Shown here: positions 20,293 to 30,040 of the stretch, in pieces | Layout: every line of letters begins with the position of its first letter | Position numbering within the stretch: position 1 is the stretch's first letter | The notes under the pieces: generated by a model | The model's database searches: none | Told to the model about the DNA's origin: nothing | What the model saw: the letters and a program-made list of their open reading frames with translations, nothing else | Position numbers and translations under genes: made by a program | Assembly (NCBI RefSeq): GCF_900111605.1 | Contig: NZ_FOIA01000021.1 | Coordinates: 1 to 61,399, forward strand | DNA length: 61,399 nt | DNA from: Nitrosomonas marina | GTDB lineage: Bacteria; Pseudomonadota; Gammaproteobacteria; Burkholderiales; Nitrosomonadaceae | Direction of reading: 5' to 3'

Positions 20293-21100
20293 CAGTTTTC
20301 TCCAGTTGCAAATCTTTCAGGTATGTTTGCGCCGGATAGTGAAAAGGCACAGGCCCGTCAGTCTCGCCATGAACGAACTGGTGTACAAAGGGCGCTTTGG
20401 AAACTTTCACTTCTTCCGGTGTGCCATGTGCAGCAATCACACCGTCCGCAATAAAGTACACATAATCAACGATACTCAAAGATTCCTGTACATCATGCGT
20501 AACAATAACCGACGTCATTTCCAAAGCATCTGTCAAACGACGAATCAGACTTCCGATCACGCTCAATGAAATCGGGTCCAGACCGGTAAAAGGCTCGTCA
20601 AACATCATCAGCATAGGATCAAGTGCAATCGACCGTGCCAAAGCAACACGTCGTGACATACCACCCGATAATTGAGCCGGCATTAGACGATGCGCCCCAC
20701 GCAAACCGACTGCATGCAGTTTCATCAGGACCAGATCACGTATCATGGATTCTGGCAAGTCACTATGCTCGCGCATTTGAAATGCCACATTGTCAAATAC
20801 GGATAAATCGGTAAACAACGCGCCAAACTGAAACAGCATACCCATTTTACGACGCATGGCAAACAGGGCATCCCGATTGAGCTCATGTATGATCTGCCCC
20901 GAAACCTTAACGTAACCGGATGATGGGGTCACCTCTCCACCGATTAATTTCAGCAGCGTTGTTTTTCCTGACCCACTACCACCCATAATAGCAATCACCT
21001 GACCGCGTTTCATAGTCATGTTAACACCATTCAAAATGGCGCGCGTATCGTATGAAAAGTTCAAATCGCTGATTTCTACGAGTGTTTCGGCTGTCATCAT
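20285..21100 (-). CDS. mlaF: Phospholipid transport ATPase MlaF
   Basis: A 271-residue ABC ATPase that drives MlaE. Walker A GGSGSGKTT is at 40-48, and the signature LSGGMSRR is followed by Walker B LMMFDEPFTGLDP. The signature-proximal sequence and length match MlaF. It is the first gene of mlaFEDCB on the minus strand. Its start lies about 107 bases after the end of the alanine symporter gene, leaving room for a promoter. Confidence 0.94.
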   Translation of the reverse strand: MMTAETLVEISDLNFSYDTRAILNGVNMTMKRGQVIAIMGGSGSGKTTLLKLIGGEVTPSSGYVKVSGQIIHELNRDALFAMRRKMGMLFQFGALFTDLSVFDNVAFQMREHSDLPESMIRDLVLMKLHAVGLRGAHRLMPAQLSGGMSRRVALARSIALDPMLMMFDEPFTGLDPISLSVIGSLIRRLTDALEMTSVIVTHDVQESLSIVDYVYFIADGVIAAHGTPEEVKVSKAPFVHQFVHGETDGPVPFHYPAQTYLKDLQLEKTVA

Positions 21101-21207
21101 TAAAGTGGCTAAGATACGTATTGAGATGATTATTGTATCGGCGTGATTTTAGCAGGCGATGGGAGCTGTTGCACCAGGATCATTCGCTGCAGATTTCATC
21201 AACCTGT

Positions 21208-22644
21208 CTACTGCATTCGTACATTTTTCAGATATGTCTGCAGGTCTTTCTTGATCTCTGGCGCCAACAGGTACAAACCGATAATGTTCGGTACCGCCAT
21301 AGCAAAAACCATGGAATCGGTAAATAAAATGATGTTTGACAACTGTGTTGCTGATCCAATCACGATGAACACGCAATATAAAACCTTATAAATATTTTCG
21401 ACAATGTCATATTCACCGAACAGATAGGTCGTACACTTCAAGCCATAATAAGACCATGAGATCATTGTAGAGTAAGCAAACAGGAAAACCGTCACCGACA
21501 ACACGTAGGGAAACCACGAAATCCCTGCTGCAAAAGCGCGGGATGTCAGCTCTACGCCTTCGATGCCGCTGCCTTCGATATAAGCCCCAGAAATTACGAT
21601 AACAAGCGCCGTGATCATACAGATAACCACTGTATCTATAAAGGGCCCCAGCATACCCACCATACCCTGACTGACTGGCACATCCGTCTTCACAGCACTG
21701 TGCGCAATTGCGGACGACCCCAGGCCTGCCTCATTAGAAAAAGTGGCGCGTTGCACGCCCATCAGCAAGGCACCCATCAATGCTCCAATCCCTGCCTCAG
21801 GATATAATGCCATTTCTACGATAGTCTGCAACGCATCCGGTATCGCTTCATAATGCACTCCAATCACCACCAGACCCGCTACAATGTAGATCATCGCCAT
21901 TACCGGCACGACATTGCTTGCCACCGCCGCAATCCATTTAATACCGCCCAGAATCACCAGGCCGACCAGTAACGCCATAAAAATTCCAAACAACCAGCCG
22001 CGTTCGGCCAGAAAACCGGATTCACCGCCGCTGACAACCAAGGCCTGCTGGTATGCCTGATTTGCCTGAAACAACCCACCGGCTCCAATCGTGCCGCCAA
22101 CACAACACAGCGCAAAAAAACCAGCCATAAATCTGCCCAATCTGGGTTTGTGAAACTGATCAAAGGCTGCTCTGAGGTAATACATGGGACCGCCCGAGAT
22201 CGCCTCCGGATGTCGCTTAGACCCGTGCTGCCGGTATTTGACACCCAGTGTGACTTCTATGAACTTGGTAGACATAGCGAATATGCCCATGATCGCCATC
22301 CATAATGCCGCACCTGGGCCACCCACAGAAATAGCTACGGCCACACCGGCAATATTGCCCAAACCAACCGTTCCTGAAAGCGAAGTCATCAAGGCCTGGA
22401 ATCGATTGATTTGACCATCCACATCGTCCCGATCGTATTTGCCACGCAGCACATCGATACCGTGACGAAAACAGCGAATATTAATAAAACCAAAATACAC
22501 TGTAAAAAAAAGTGCTGCTGCGACCAGCCACACCAGAACCAGTTTGATTTCAGAATCAAGAAAAGGAATGCTATAGAAAATAACCGCAGCAACGGAATTT
22601 GAAATCGGTTCAACAGCCGTATCGATGATTTTATCGATTTCCAT
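21208..22644 (-). CDS. Sodium/proton:alanine symporter (AGCS family)
   Basis: A 478-residue inner-membrane transporter of the alanine or glycine:cation symporter family. The family signature GPGAALWMAIMGIFAMSTKF and the GLGSSAIAHSAVKTD region are intact, and roughly ten hydrophobic segments can be counted. It should import alanine or glycine with sodium. It lies upstream of mlaF in the same direction, but its function is unrelated. Confidence 0.92.
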   Translation of the reverse strand: MEIDKIIDTAVEPISNSVAAVIFYSIPFLDSEIKLVLVWLVAAALFFTVYFGFINIRCFRHGIDVLRGKYDRDDVDGQINRFQALMTSLSGTVGLGNIAGVAVAISVGGPGAALWMAIMGIFAMSTKFIEVTLGVKYRQHGSKRHPEAISGGPMYYLRAAFDQFHKPRLGRFMAGFFALCCVGGTIGAGGLFQANQAYQQALVVSGGESGFLAERGWLFGIFMALLVGLVILGGIKWIAAVASNVVPVMAMIYIVAGLVVIGVHYEAIPDALQTIVEMALYPEAGIGALMGALLMGVQRATFSNEAGLGSSAIAHSAVKTDVPVSQGMVGMLGPFIDTVVICMITALVIVISGAYIEGSGIEGVELTSRAFAAGISWFPYVLSVTVFLFAYSTMISWSYYGLKCTTYLFGEYDIVENIYKVLYCVFIVIGSATQLSNIILFTDSMVFAMAVPNIIGLYLLAPEIKKDLQTYLKNVRMQ

Positions 22645-23071
22645 GTAGATTTTACTCCTGTGGCCTGGCGCCGATCACGCTGCCCTGTGTGCTGCTGATA
22701 GAGATATATTGCCGAGCGACCCACGGTGGCTGCAGTGCATCAATCGATTCGCATTCTCAAACATTATTATTTTTGTGATCATTAAAAAGTAAAACAGAAA
22801 ACCGTTTATAACACTTACCGGGTAATTGTTGTTTAGATCCAGCAGCTAAAATGCTTCATACTGGTAACGGCCCGGACTCGATGAAATCAATTGCTATAGT
22901 AGCCACCAGGCATACCAAAACGCATGCATTCAGTCGATATAAAATTTTGCTATTGTGCCATATTTTTAAGTTTAAGCATATTTGCTGCCAACAGTTACAC
23001 ATAAATCTTTGACACTGTAATTATCAGTTGGCAATCAACTACAATAAACTACAAAAGAATGATTCAAGCTT
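22645..23071. other. Gene-free divergent interval
   Basis: About 430 AT-rich bases between two divergent genes (alanine symporter on minus, nuclease on plus). A perfect TTGACA at 23009-23014 is present, but no good -10 hexamer sits 16-18 bases after it; TACAAT at 23040-23045 is too far. I see no RNA gene. Confidence 0.35.
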
Positions 23072-23917
23072 ATGATGAACTTTAAACGCGCTCTGCTTTT
23101 TTCATGCGCACTGCTGGTCATACTCTGCCTGAAAATCCCGACTGCCCTTGGCGCGGAAATCTTTCGCAGTGAAGATGCCTCCGGGAAAGTCACCTATTCT
23201 GACAAAGCAACGGATGGCGCAAGGCCAGTTCAGCTGCCAGACCGTACTTACCGCCACCTTCACCAGGTAAAAAAAGTCTATGACGGCGACACTATCATTC
23301 TTGAGAACGGTAAACGTGTCAGGTTATTAGGCATCAATACGCCCGAAATTGAAAGTCGTTATCGCGCAGGCGAGCCTGGTGGAAAAATGGCCAAAGTATG
23401 GCTGCAGGAACGTCTACAGGGACGGAAAGTATATTTGGAATACGACCTGGAGAAACAGGACAAATACAAACGGCTGCTTGCCCATTTGTTTATGTCCGAC
23501 GGTACGCATATCAACCTTGAATTGATCAAAAATGGCCTAGCTTTTGTGAATATTATACCCCCGAATTTAAGGCATGCCGCGCAATTTGAGCGCGCCCAGA
23601 ATCTCGCAGAACAACATAATCTGGGAATTTGGGGTATGGCGCGGTATCGCGCCCGGGCACTGTCAACAATTGCAACTGACAACCGCGGCTGGCGGCGCTA
23701 CACTGGAGTACCTCGAACCATTCAACAGAAAAAAAAATTTACTTATCTGGTTTTTACCGACGAGTTCAGTATTCGTATAGACAATAATCATATTGATCAT
23801 TTTCATGATTTAACAGATTATCTGGGAAAAACGGTGGAGGTCCGCGGCTGGGTTTCCAGGAGAAGTAAAAAATATTCAATACAAATTCGCCACCCGAGTG
23901 CACTGATACGACTTTAA
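23072..23917 (+). CDS. Secreted thermonuclease-like protein with DUF4124 head
   Basis: A 281-residue exported protein. A signal peptide (about 1-28) is followed by a DUF4124-like segment (EIFRSEDASGKVTYSDK) and a staphylococcal-nuclease domain (about 65-195). Nuclease hallmarks are YDGDT, VRLLGINTPE and YKRLLAHLF. The metal ligand equivalent to SNase D40 is N here, a change also seen in many homologues. A C-terminal OB-like domain (about 215-281, KTVEVRGWVSRRSKKYSIQI) is unusual in small nucleases. It probably degrades extracellular or periplasmic nucleic acid. Confidence 0.82.
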   Translation: MMNFKRALLFSCALLVILCLKIPTALGAEIFRSEDASGKVTYSDKATDGARPVQLPDRTYRHLHQVKKVYDGDTIILENGKRVRLLGINTPEIESRYRAGEPGGKMAKVWLQERLQGRKVYLEYDLEKQDKYKRLLAHLFMSDGTHINLELIKNGLAFVNIIPPNLRHAAQFERAQNLAEQHNLGIWGMARYRARALSTIATDNRGWRRYTGVPRTIQQKKKFTYLVFTDEFSIRIDNNHIDHFHDLTDYLGKTVEVRGWVSRRSKKYSIQIRHPSALIRL

Positions 23918-23944
23918 AATCCTGCTGCATCTGTTAGCTGGCAG

Positions 23945-24628
23945 TCAGAAACTGCCGTAACGTGAGCGTCTGCCCCAACTGATTTTGGGAATAATCATCC
24001 CCAGTAGCAAACCGCCCAGCATCACCAGCGCTCCGGTGATAAACCAGTCTTTATCGTTATTACTGCTAAGCGCACTGTATTCCGCCTGCAGTGTTTCCAG
24101 CCGTGATTTCGTTTCAACAAATTTCTGATGCAGTTGCTTGTTCTCCGCGTCAATCGCCAACACATTTGCCGCAGTATTTTTGATATCGTGCAACTGCTCT
24201 TCCAGCTGCTGTTTTTCTTCTTCCAGATGAGTAACCCGCTTATTAATCTTCTCATACTCAGTTTTAATCAGATTCGCCTGGCTACGAATACTGCCGTTTT
24301 GAGATTCCGTATTGGATATGTACTTGACCAGTTTCTCCAGTTGTATCCTGGCTGCCGGTTCGCGCATGAGATAGCGGCTCAACACCCAGCCTTCTGCACC
24401 GCCATGCGTCCTGACTTTTGAGTATCCGTTTTCCATGTCCTGTTCCAGCAGTTCAAGTGATGTGCCACTTTTCACCATGCGTTGAATAGCGTGTTTGCCG
24501 CTCGGGCCACTACGCAGCGTAATTTCAAAACGATCAGTAACATAACGCTGCTCGGCTGCAACCGGCACAGAAAAAATTACGCTACCAGTAAAAAAAACAA
24601 ACAGTATGGCGAGATAACTTATTTTCAT
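23945..24628 (-). CDS. SH3-domain, coiled-coil membrane protein (TIGR04211/YgiM type)
   Basis: A 227-residue protein with a signal peptide (about 1-25), a bacterial SH3 domain (about 28-92, including the AEGWVLSRYLM end), a long coiled coil (about 100-195, rich in E, K, Q and L) and a C-terminal transmembrane helix (about 200-218) with a basic tail. This is the YgiM/TIGR04211 layout. The SH3 domain would sit in the periplasm and may bind peptidoglycan; the role is unproven. The stop lies within a small GGCAGT/ACTGCC hairpin (23940-23956). Confidence 0.82.
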   Translation of the reverse strand: MKISYLAILFVFFTGSVIFSVPVAAEQRYVTDRFEITLRSGPSGKHAIQRMVKSGTSLELLEQDMENGYSKVRTHGGAEGWVLSRYLMREPAARIQLEKLVKYISNTESQNGSIRSQANLIKTEYEKINKRVTHLEEEKQQLEEQLHDIKNTAANVLAIDAENKQLHQKFVETKSRLETLQAEYSALSSNNDKDWFITGALVMLGGLLLGMIIPKISWGRRSRYGSF

Positions 24629-24707
24629 CGTTGATTGATATAAAGCATTGAAGAGTTGATTTTCAGACCCGAAGAGTCAGGGGATGGATATCAGCGATTA
24701 TACAGCG

Positions 24708-26471
24708 CTAGTAAGTTCTTTTTTTGGGAGGAAACGAATCCACTGTCAGCGGCTTGAGACGAACAGGTTTGTAATCTAGGCGACTACCTTCACTAAAGAA
24801 CAGCGAGTGTTTCAGCCAGTTGTCATCATCACGATCCGGATAATCGTTGCGTGCATGCGCACCTCGGCTTTCACACCGCGCTTCGGCGGATACCATTGTC
24901 GCCATTGCAACCTCTTTCATATTATCGAGTTCCAATGCCTCGATACGGGCTGTATTGAATATTTTGCTCTTATCTTTGATCTCTGTACAATTCACACGGT
25001 CCGCCACTTCCCTGATTTTTTGTACGCCCTGTTTCAATGTATCCTCAAAACGAAATACGCCACAATAAGTTTGCATTGTCTTGCATAATGCATCAGTTAC
25101 CTGCGCAACATTTTCACCATCCGTTTGGGTTTCCAGGCGTTCAAGTCTGGCCATCGTCATTTCGGCAGCATCGGCAGGCAGAGGCTTGTGGTGCGTATTT
25201 CTTTTCAGGTCCTCAATAATCTGATTGGCTGCTGCGCGCCCAAAAACGATAATATCCAGCAGGGAATTCGTGCCGAGTCGATTGGCCCCGTGGACCGAGA
25301 CACAAGCACACTCACCTACTGCATAGAAACCTGTCACGATTTCTTCCGGTCCTGTTTTGTAAGGGGCAACTACCTGCCCAAAAAAATTTGTCGGAATGCC
25401 ACCCATCATATAATGTGCTGTCGGCACCACGGGGATGGGATCATGAATCGGGTCGGCGTGTGCGAATTTCATTGCGAGTTCTCGAATTCCAGGCAATCGA
25501 GTCTTGATGATATCTGCACCCAAATGATCAAGCTTCAGCAGCAAATGATCGTTTTCGTCGCCGCAGCCGTGTCCTTCCTTGATCTCAATCGTCATTGCCC
25601 GTGCAACTACATCACGACTGGCAAGATCCTTGGCATTGGGAGCGTAACGTTCCATAAAACGCTCACCATTCCGGTTGATCAGGTAACCGCCTTCCCCTCT
25701 TACCGCTTCGCTGATCAATACTCCAACACCATGAATACCGGTTGGATGAAACTGCCAGAATTCCATATCTTCGAGCGGAATGCCTGCACGAGCCGCGATA
25801 CCCAACCCGTCACCGGTATTCGTCAGCGCATTGGTATTGGCCTGAAAAATGCGCCCGCCACCACCGGTGGCGAATAAAGTGGCTTTTGCCTGCAAAACCA
25901 TGACCTCGCCGGTTTCCATTTCCATCGCCACAACGCCCAGCACATCTCCAATAAGGTCACGAACCAGATCAAGACACATCCATTCGACAAAAAACTGGGT
26001 ATTGGCACTGACATTGCGCTGATAAAGTGTATGGAGAAGCGCATGACCGGTACGATCCGCAGCTGCGCAGGAGCGCGTGGCCTGCGCACCACCAAAATGC
26101 TGGGATTGACCTCCAAATGGGCGTTGGTAAATTTTTCCGTTCTCCAGGCGATCAAACGGCATGCCAAAATGCTCCAGCTCGTACACTACTTCACTGGCCT
26201 GACGACACATGAATTCAATCGCATCCTGATCTCCGAGATAATCAGAGCCCTTAACGGTATCATACATATGCCAATGCCAGTGATCGTCTGTCACATTACC
26301 CAGTGAAGCCGCTATACCACCCTGCGCTGATACGGTATGCGACCGGGTTGGGAAAACCTTGGATAACACGGCAACCTTAAGTCCGGCCTCGGATAATTGC
26401 AATGCTGCACGCATACCCGCTCCGCCTGCGCCAACAATTACAACATCGAATTTTCTTGTTACAACCGCCAC
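24708..26471 (-). CDS. sdhA: Succinate dehydrogenase flavoprotein subunit
   Basis: About 587 residues. The catalytic subunit oxidises succinate to fumarate with covalently bound FAD. The dinucleotide fold GAGGAG is near the start, and the FAD-linking histidine is in [10 protein letters not shown] (about residue 45); [12 protein letters not shown] and the late [13 protein letters not shown] are intact. I chose the GTG at 26471, because GGAG sits five bases upstream and the protein then begins [10 protein letters not shown] as usual. A TTG seven codons earlier is the alternative. It starts just after the sdhD stop. No sdhB follows; an SH3-protein gene does. Confidence 0.96.
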   Translation of the reverse strand: MAVVTRKFDVVIVGAGGAGMRAALQLSEAGLKVAVLSKVFPTRSHTVSAQGGIAASLGNVTDDHWHWHMYDTVKGSDYLGDQDAIEFMCRQASEVVYELEHFGMPFDRLENGKIYQRPFGGQSQHFGGAQATRSCAAADRTGHALLHTLYQRNVSANTQFFVEWMCLDLVRDLIGDVLGVVAMEMETGEVMVLQAKATLFATGGGGRIFQANTNALTNTGDGLGIAARAGIPLEDMEFWQFHPTGIHGVGVLISEAVRGEGGYLINRNGERFMERYAPNAKDLASRDVVARAMTIEIKEGHGCGDENDHLLLKLDHLGADIIKTRLPGIRELAMKFAHADPIHDPIPVVPTAHYMMGGIPTNFFGQVVAPYKTGPEEIVTGFYAVGECACVSVHGANRLGTNSLLDIIVFGRAAANQIIEDLKRNTHHKPLPADAAEMTMARLERLETQTDGENVAQVTDALCKTMQTYCGVFRFEDTLKQGVQKIREVADRVNCTEIKDKSKIFNTARIEALELDNMKEVAMATMVSAEARCESRGAHARNDYPDRDDDNWLKHSLFFSEGSRLDYKPVRLKPLTVDSFPPKKRTY

Positions 26472-26472
26472 A

Positions 26473-26826
26473 TCAGCTCCATAAAATTTCAACAGCCCAC
26501 ACTAGGTATACCAGCAGGGAGACAATTACCAGAATCTGCAGTGTCAGACGGACTGACACTGGCTTGATATAATCCATCAGCACATTGCGAACACCCACCC
26601 AGGCATGCCACATTAACGAGACCAGAAAGAGAAAAGAAGCGATACGCATCCATTGATGACCGAAAATAGCCACCCACTTTGCCTGATCCAGCGGTGATGA
26701 AATCCAGACAACCACAGCAAACAAAATTATATAGGCTGTCATCAGTACGGCTGTCACACGCTGCACCAGCCAATCTTTTATGCCGTAGTGCGCACCCGTA
26801 ACAATACGGTCATTCCGTTTTACCAT
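26473..26826 (-). CDS. sdhD: Succinate dehydrogenase membrane anchor subunit
   Basis: About 117 residues with three transmembrane helices. The N-terminus [15 protein letters not shown] and the segment [16 protein letters not shown], whose histidine is a likely haem-b ligand, fit SdhD. It anchors SdhAB and forms the quinone site with SdhC. The ATG at 26824-26826 overlaps the sdhC end by seven bases. A longer upstream frame is open but has no family character. Confidence 0.9.
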   Translation of the reverse strand: MVKRNDRIVTGAHYGIKDWLVQRVTAVLMTAYIILFAVVVWISSPLDQAKWVAIFGHQWMRIASFLFLVSLMWHAWVGVRNVLMDYIKPVSVRLTLQILVIVSLLVYLVWAVEILWS

Positions 26827-27212
26827 AAGGAAATTCCTACAGCCAGCGTCAGCGTAACACTTACAGCCAGCACCCATTTGCTGCTTGCTCGCGCATGGGT
26901 AAGTGCGATGCCATAATGCAAATCCAACGCAAGATAGCGTATACCCGCACACAGATGATGCAAGCCAAACCAGACAAACATAAGAATCAGGCCTTTTACA
27001 AGCGGGTTCTGTATAAACGCGTGTAATGCCTCAAAACTATCTGTTGACTCAAGCAACATCTGCAGACCATAGAGCAACAGCGGTATACCCGGAAAAAAAA
27101 GCAATACACCACTGATACGATGCATGATCGAAACGATGGCCGGTAATGGTTGACTGATTTTGAACAGATTGAGATGCTTGGGGCGTTGTTTTTTTAAAAG
27201 TTTCGCTTCCAT
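26820..27212 (-). CDS. sdhC: Succinate dehydrogenase cytochrome b556 subunit
   Basis: About 130 residues from the ATG at 27212 (MEAKLLKKQRPKHLNLF). Three transmembrane helices carry the family motifs SIMHRISGVLLF and HHLCAGIRYLALD, the latter containing the haem-ligand histidine. First gene of sdhCDA. A start 11 codons upstream is possible but less typical. The 340-base spacer to the divergent wzz-like gene should hold the promoter. Confidence 0.92.
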   Translation of the reverse strand: MEAKLLKKQRPKHLNLFKISQPLPAIVSIMHRISGVLLFFPGIPLLLYGLQMLLESTDSFEALHAFIQNPLVKGLILMFVWFGLHHLCAGIRYLALDLHYGIALTHARASSKWVLAVSVTLTLAVGISLW

Positions 27213-27552
27213 GCATGAAACCCTATTGTGATTGGTGCAAAGCAATCCAGATGCGCTTCACTGCTAACAAGTTTAGTCTGTTATACTTCATGATACAAGT
27301 CATAATATTTACACTGTGAAGGCTGACTGGATTAAATATGCACGTGCGAAAAAGCCGAATTTCGTTGATTTTGATTTACCGGAGTGAATGATCAACCCTT
27401 TGACTTTTGGTCGGAACAAACAGCGAGCGGTGTTCGTTTTACTATTTTGTTCCAGTAAACAATGAAAAGCTTTCGCTTACCAAGCAAACGTGAAACTGTT
27501 AAACCCTGTTAGAATATAAATAATCCAGAAAAAGCGTATTGCCTTGCAGAAC
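27213..27552. other. Divergent spacer between sdhC and the Wzz-like gene
   Basis: About 340 bases presumably holding both promoters. TTGACT at 27400-27405 resembles a -35 box but lacks a convincing -10 partner. No RNA gene, repeat or riboswitch is evident. Confidence 0.3.
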
Positions 27553-29538
27553 ATGTCTAACCGCTTACCTCAGGAAACAGTATTTTCCGCCAATGAAGCC
27601 AGCGAATACTGGCAATCACCCCGGCATGACACAAAACCGTGGCATAAATCCCGTCGATTTATTATTTTTACCATTGCCTTTTTGATCAGTATCGGTTTAT
27701 CGCTAGGTTATGTATTTTTACGCTCACCTGTTTATCAAAGTTATGCGACACTCTTGACGGTTGCCAAAACTGCAATAGATTCACCAAGCAGCGATGCCGA
27801 TATTCAACATGTTGCCATCCAAAAACAGATACTGCTGGGCTCCGAATTGCTGGCTGAAACGTCAAGACGTTTGAAGACTGTCAATAATACTGGCAATCAG
27901 ATCAATCTAAATACAGGTGATATTCGGCAGATGCTTGATGTCAGGCCAGTCGCCGAAACCAATCTGATAGAAATGGTGGCCGAGGGTGCCGACGCGAAGA
28001 CATTACCCCTACTGATTAACACATGGATAGACGTATATCTGGATGCCAGAGCAGCAGAGGTCTCCCGTTTGTTGGGTGACACCACTCAAATTATTCAGGA
28101 CGAGCTTGACGGGTTGGCCAAAAAAATCCAGGTAAAACGCGTCGAACTTGACCAATTCAGACATGAGCATGATATTGCTTCCATTGAGCGTGAAGAAAAC
28201 GAAGCACTGGCACGATTGAAAGGACTGAACGAGGCGTTAAACGATGCCAGCGAAGATGAAGTCAAGGCCAAAGCAAAGCTGGATGCAATCAATAAAGCGA
28301 TTGAACGCGGACAAGCCGTGGTACCGCAGGAAGACACGCGCACTCTGAGCCTGCTTGAAGACCGGGCACAGGAATTGCGGCAGCAACTGGCAGAGTTGAA
28401 TCTCCGCTACACACAGGAATATCTAAACTTATCGCCTGCGCTCAAAGTCATTCCCGAGCAACTCGGTGCGCTTGAAGCAGAAATCAAGCGCATGCGTCAG
28501 CACGGCCAGACGGTCGTTCAATCCGACGCGCAGCAGGAATATACAGCGGCCAAGCAGACTGCCGATGAAATACGTCAGCAACTCAATGTACATAAAAAAA
28601 AGGCGACCGTTTTTTCGACCCGTTTCACAGAACATGAAGCGTTAAAAGGAGATCTTGAAGCGCTGGAAGCACTTTATCGTGAAACGCAGGAACGACTGGT
28701 TCAGATTGAAACCAAATACGCAGGCAAATATCCCCAGGTCGATGTCATCGAACGCGCTTTTTTACCCGGTACACCCATACGTCCTGATTATTTGCGCGAT
28801 ACGGGAATCGCCGTAATCGCGTCGATTATTTTTGGTCTGTTTTGCGTCTGGATTGCCGAATTTCTTACTCGGAAAACCGAGCCGAAACCGATCGTCAATC
28901 TGTCAGGCGTACATTTGTACGACCGTCGTATCAATCCGGATTCCCTGGAAATGCAGCGACAACCTTTTGATGCCCTACCGCAGCAGAACCCTGCCCTGAA
29001 CAGACCGCTGCCACAGGAAATTTCCACGCAGCAAATCAGCATGTTACTTCACAGTGCCGGTCACAGGGAAAAACTGTTGATTGCACTGCTGCTCAGCGGC
29101 GCAACTTTGGAGGAAATTGCAGCAATTAAACAGGAGGATATCGATTTTGACAAGAAAAGACTGACAATCCGCGGCATAACGCCCAGAACGCTACCATTGA
29201 GCCCTGCCTTAAAATCGCTTTTTGAAAACACCGCCTGTAAATTGACTCACTCATCCGGAGATCCGTTGTCTGTAGAAGACCTGACTGCTTTGCTTACTTG
29301 TGCGATTGCTGATGCAGATTTGTCTGAAAACGGCGAAATCAGCGCCGGTGCATTGCGGCATACTTACCTGGTTTATCTGGCCAGACAGGGCATCCGTCTT
29401 GCAGAACTTGAAACGGTTGCGGGTTACATTCCTCCGAAAGAACTGTCCGGCTACAGTAGCTTTCAGCCTGCCGGTCCCAGACGGTCCAGCCAGGAAATTG
29501 ACTGGATTTATCCGCAATTACAACAAATCATGACATAA
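27553..29538 (+). CDS. Wzz/GumC-type polysaccharide co-polymerase fused to a recombinase-like domain
   Basis: About 661 residues (ATG 27553; a TTG three codons earlier is less likely). Residues 36-57 form a transmembrane helix, 60-150 a Wzz N-terminal domain, 180-395 a long coiled coil, and 418-438 a second helix after the PxxP-like GTPIRPDY. This is the chain-length determinant layout. Instead of a tyrosine kinase, the cytoplasmic tail (about 490-645) resembles the catalytic domain of tyrosine recombinases: LLLSGATLEEIAAIKQEDID, then ALRHTYLVYLARQG, then a tyrosine in SGYSSF. The first catalytic arginine, the lysine, the HxxR histidine and the GH histidine are replaced, so recombinase activity is unlikely. 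No other EPS gene adjoins it. Confidence 0.82.
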   Translation: MSNRLPQETVFSANEASEYWQSPRHDTKPWHKSRRFIIFTIAFLISIGLSLGYVFLRSPVYQSYATLLTVAKTAIDSPSSDADIQHVAIQKQILLGSELLAETSRRLKTVNNTGNQINLNTGDIRQMLDVRPVAETNLIEMVAEGADAKTLPLLINTWIDVYLDARAAEVSRLLGDTTQIIQDELDGLAKKIQVKRVELDQFRHEHDIASIEREENEALARLKGLNEALNDASEDEVKAKAKLDAINKAIERGQAVVPQEDTRTLSLLEDRAQELRQQLAELNLRYTQEYLNLSPALKVIPEQLGALEAEIKRMRQHGQTVVQSDAQQEYTAAKQTADEIRQQLNVHKKKATVFSTRFTEHEALKGDLEALEALYRETQERLVQIETKYAGKYPQVDVIERAFLPGTPIRPDYLRDTGIAVIASIIFGLFCVWIAEFLTRKTEPKPIVNLSGVHLYDRRINPDSLEMQRQPFDALPQQNPALNRPLPQEISTQQISMLLHSAGHREKLLIALLLSGATLEEIAAIKQEDIDFDKKRLTIRGITPRTLPLSPALKSLFENTACKLTHSSGDPLSVEDLTALLTCAIADADLSENGEISAGALRHTYLVYLARQGIRLAELETVAGYIPPKELSGYSSFQPAGPRRSSQEIDWIYPQLQQIMT

Positions 29539-29699
29539 TCATTGTTTATTTCCACAGATTTTAAGACTGGCGCCCGTCCCAGCAGCAACATAAACGACAA
29601 ACCATGCACTGAACTTTCACCACTTTTATCCCTCATGATAAAATACATCGCGTTACGTGAATTCTACATTCAGTCGATTGATTCTGAAATTTTTTCGAA

Positions 29700-29903
29700 A
29701 TGATACATATCACAATCAATGGCGAAACCCGCCAGTTCAACCAGCCGATAAATATTGAGCAGTTTGTTGACGAAAACAACTTAAAAGGCAAGCGCATCGC
29801 CATTGAGCGAAACGGCGAAATCGTGCCACGCAGCCAGTTTGCCGAACAGTTTCTGACTGACGGTGACCGTCTTGAAGTTGTCGTTGCTGTCGGTGGCGGC
29901 TAA
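29700..29903 (+). CDS. thiS: Sulfur carrier protein ThiS
   Basis: A 67-residue ubiquitin-like protein whose C-terminal GlyGly (sequence ends VAVGGG) is thiocarboxylated to donate sulfur to the thiazole of thiamine. The N-terminal ITINGETRQF and central RIAIERNGEIVPRS segments match the family. thiG follows 137 bases downstream on the same strand, so the two steps of thiazole synthesis are encoded together. No TPP riboswitch is seen upstream. Confidence 0.93.
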   Translation: MIHITINGETRQFNQPINIEQFVDENNLKGKRIAIERNGEIVPRSQFAEQFLTDGDRLEVVVAVGGG

Positions 29904-30040
29904 CACTGTATAACTCACCGTGTTACCTGTCTGTATGTACCTTTTCCCGTACCGGGTGACCATTCAAAACCTGAAAGTTTTCGTATCGCGCGAATAACTG
30001 TTAGTCCACTCAATTATGATTCAGCTCAATACAGTATTTC

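Noticed and set aside
23940..23956. GGCAGT/ACTGCC hairpin at the convergent ends of the nuclease and SH3 genes
   Set aside because: Only 6 bp and no following T-run on either strand, so not called a terminator.
29539..29699. Possible TPP riboswitch before thiS
   Set aside because: The conserved CUGAGA-type core is not present.
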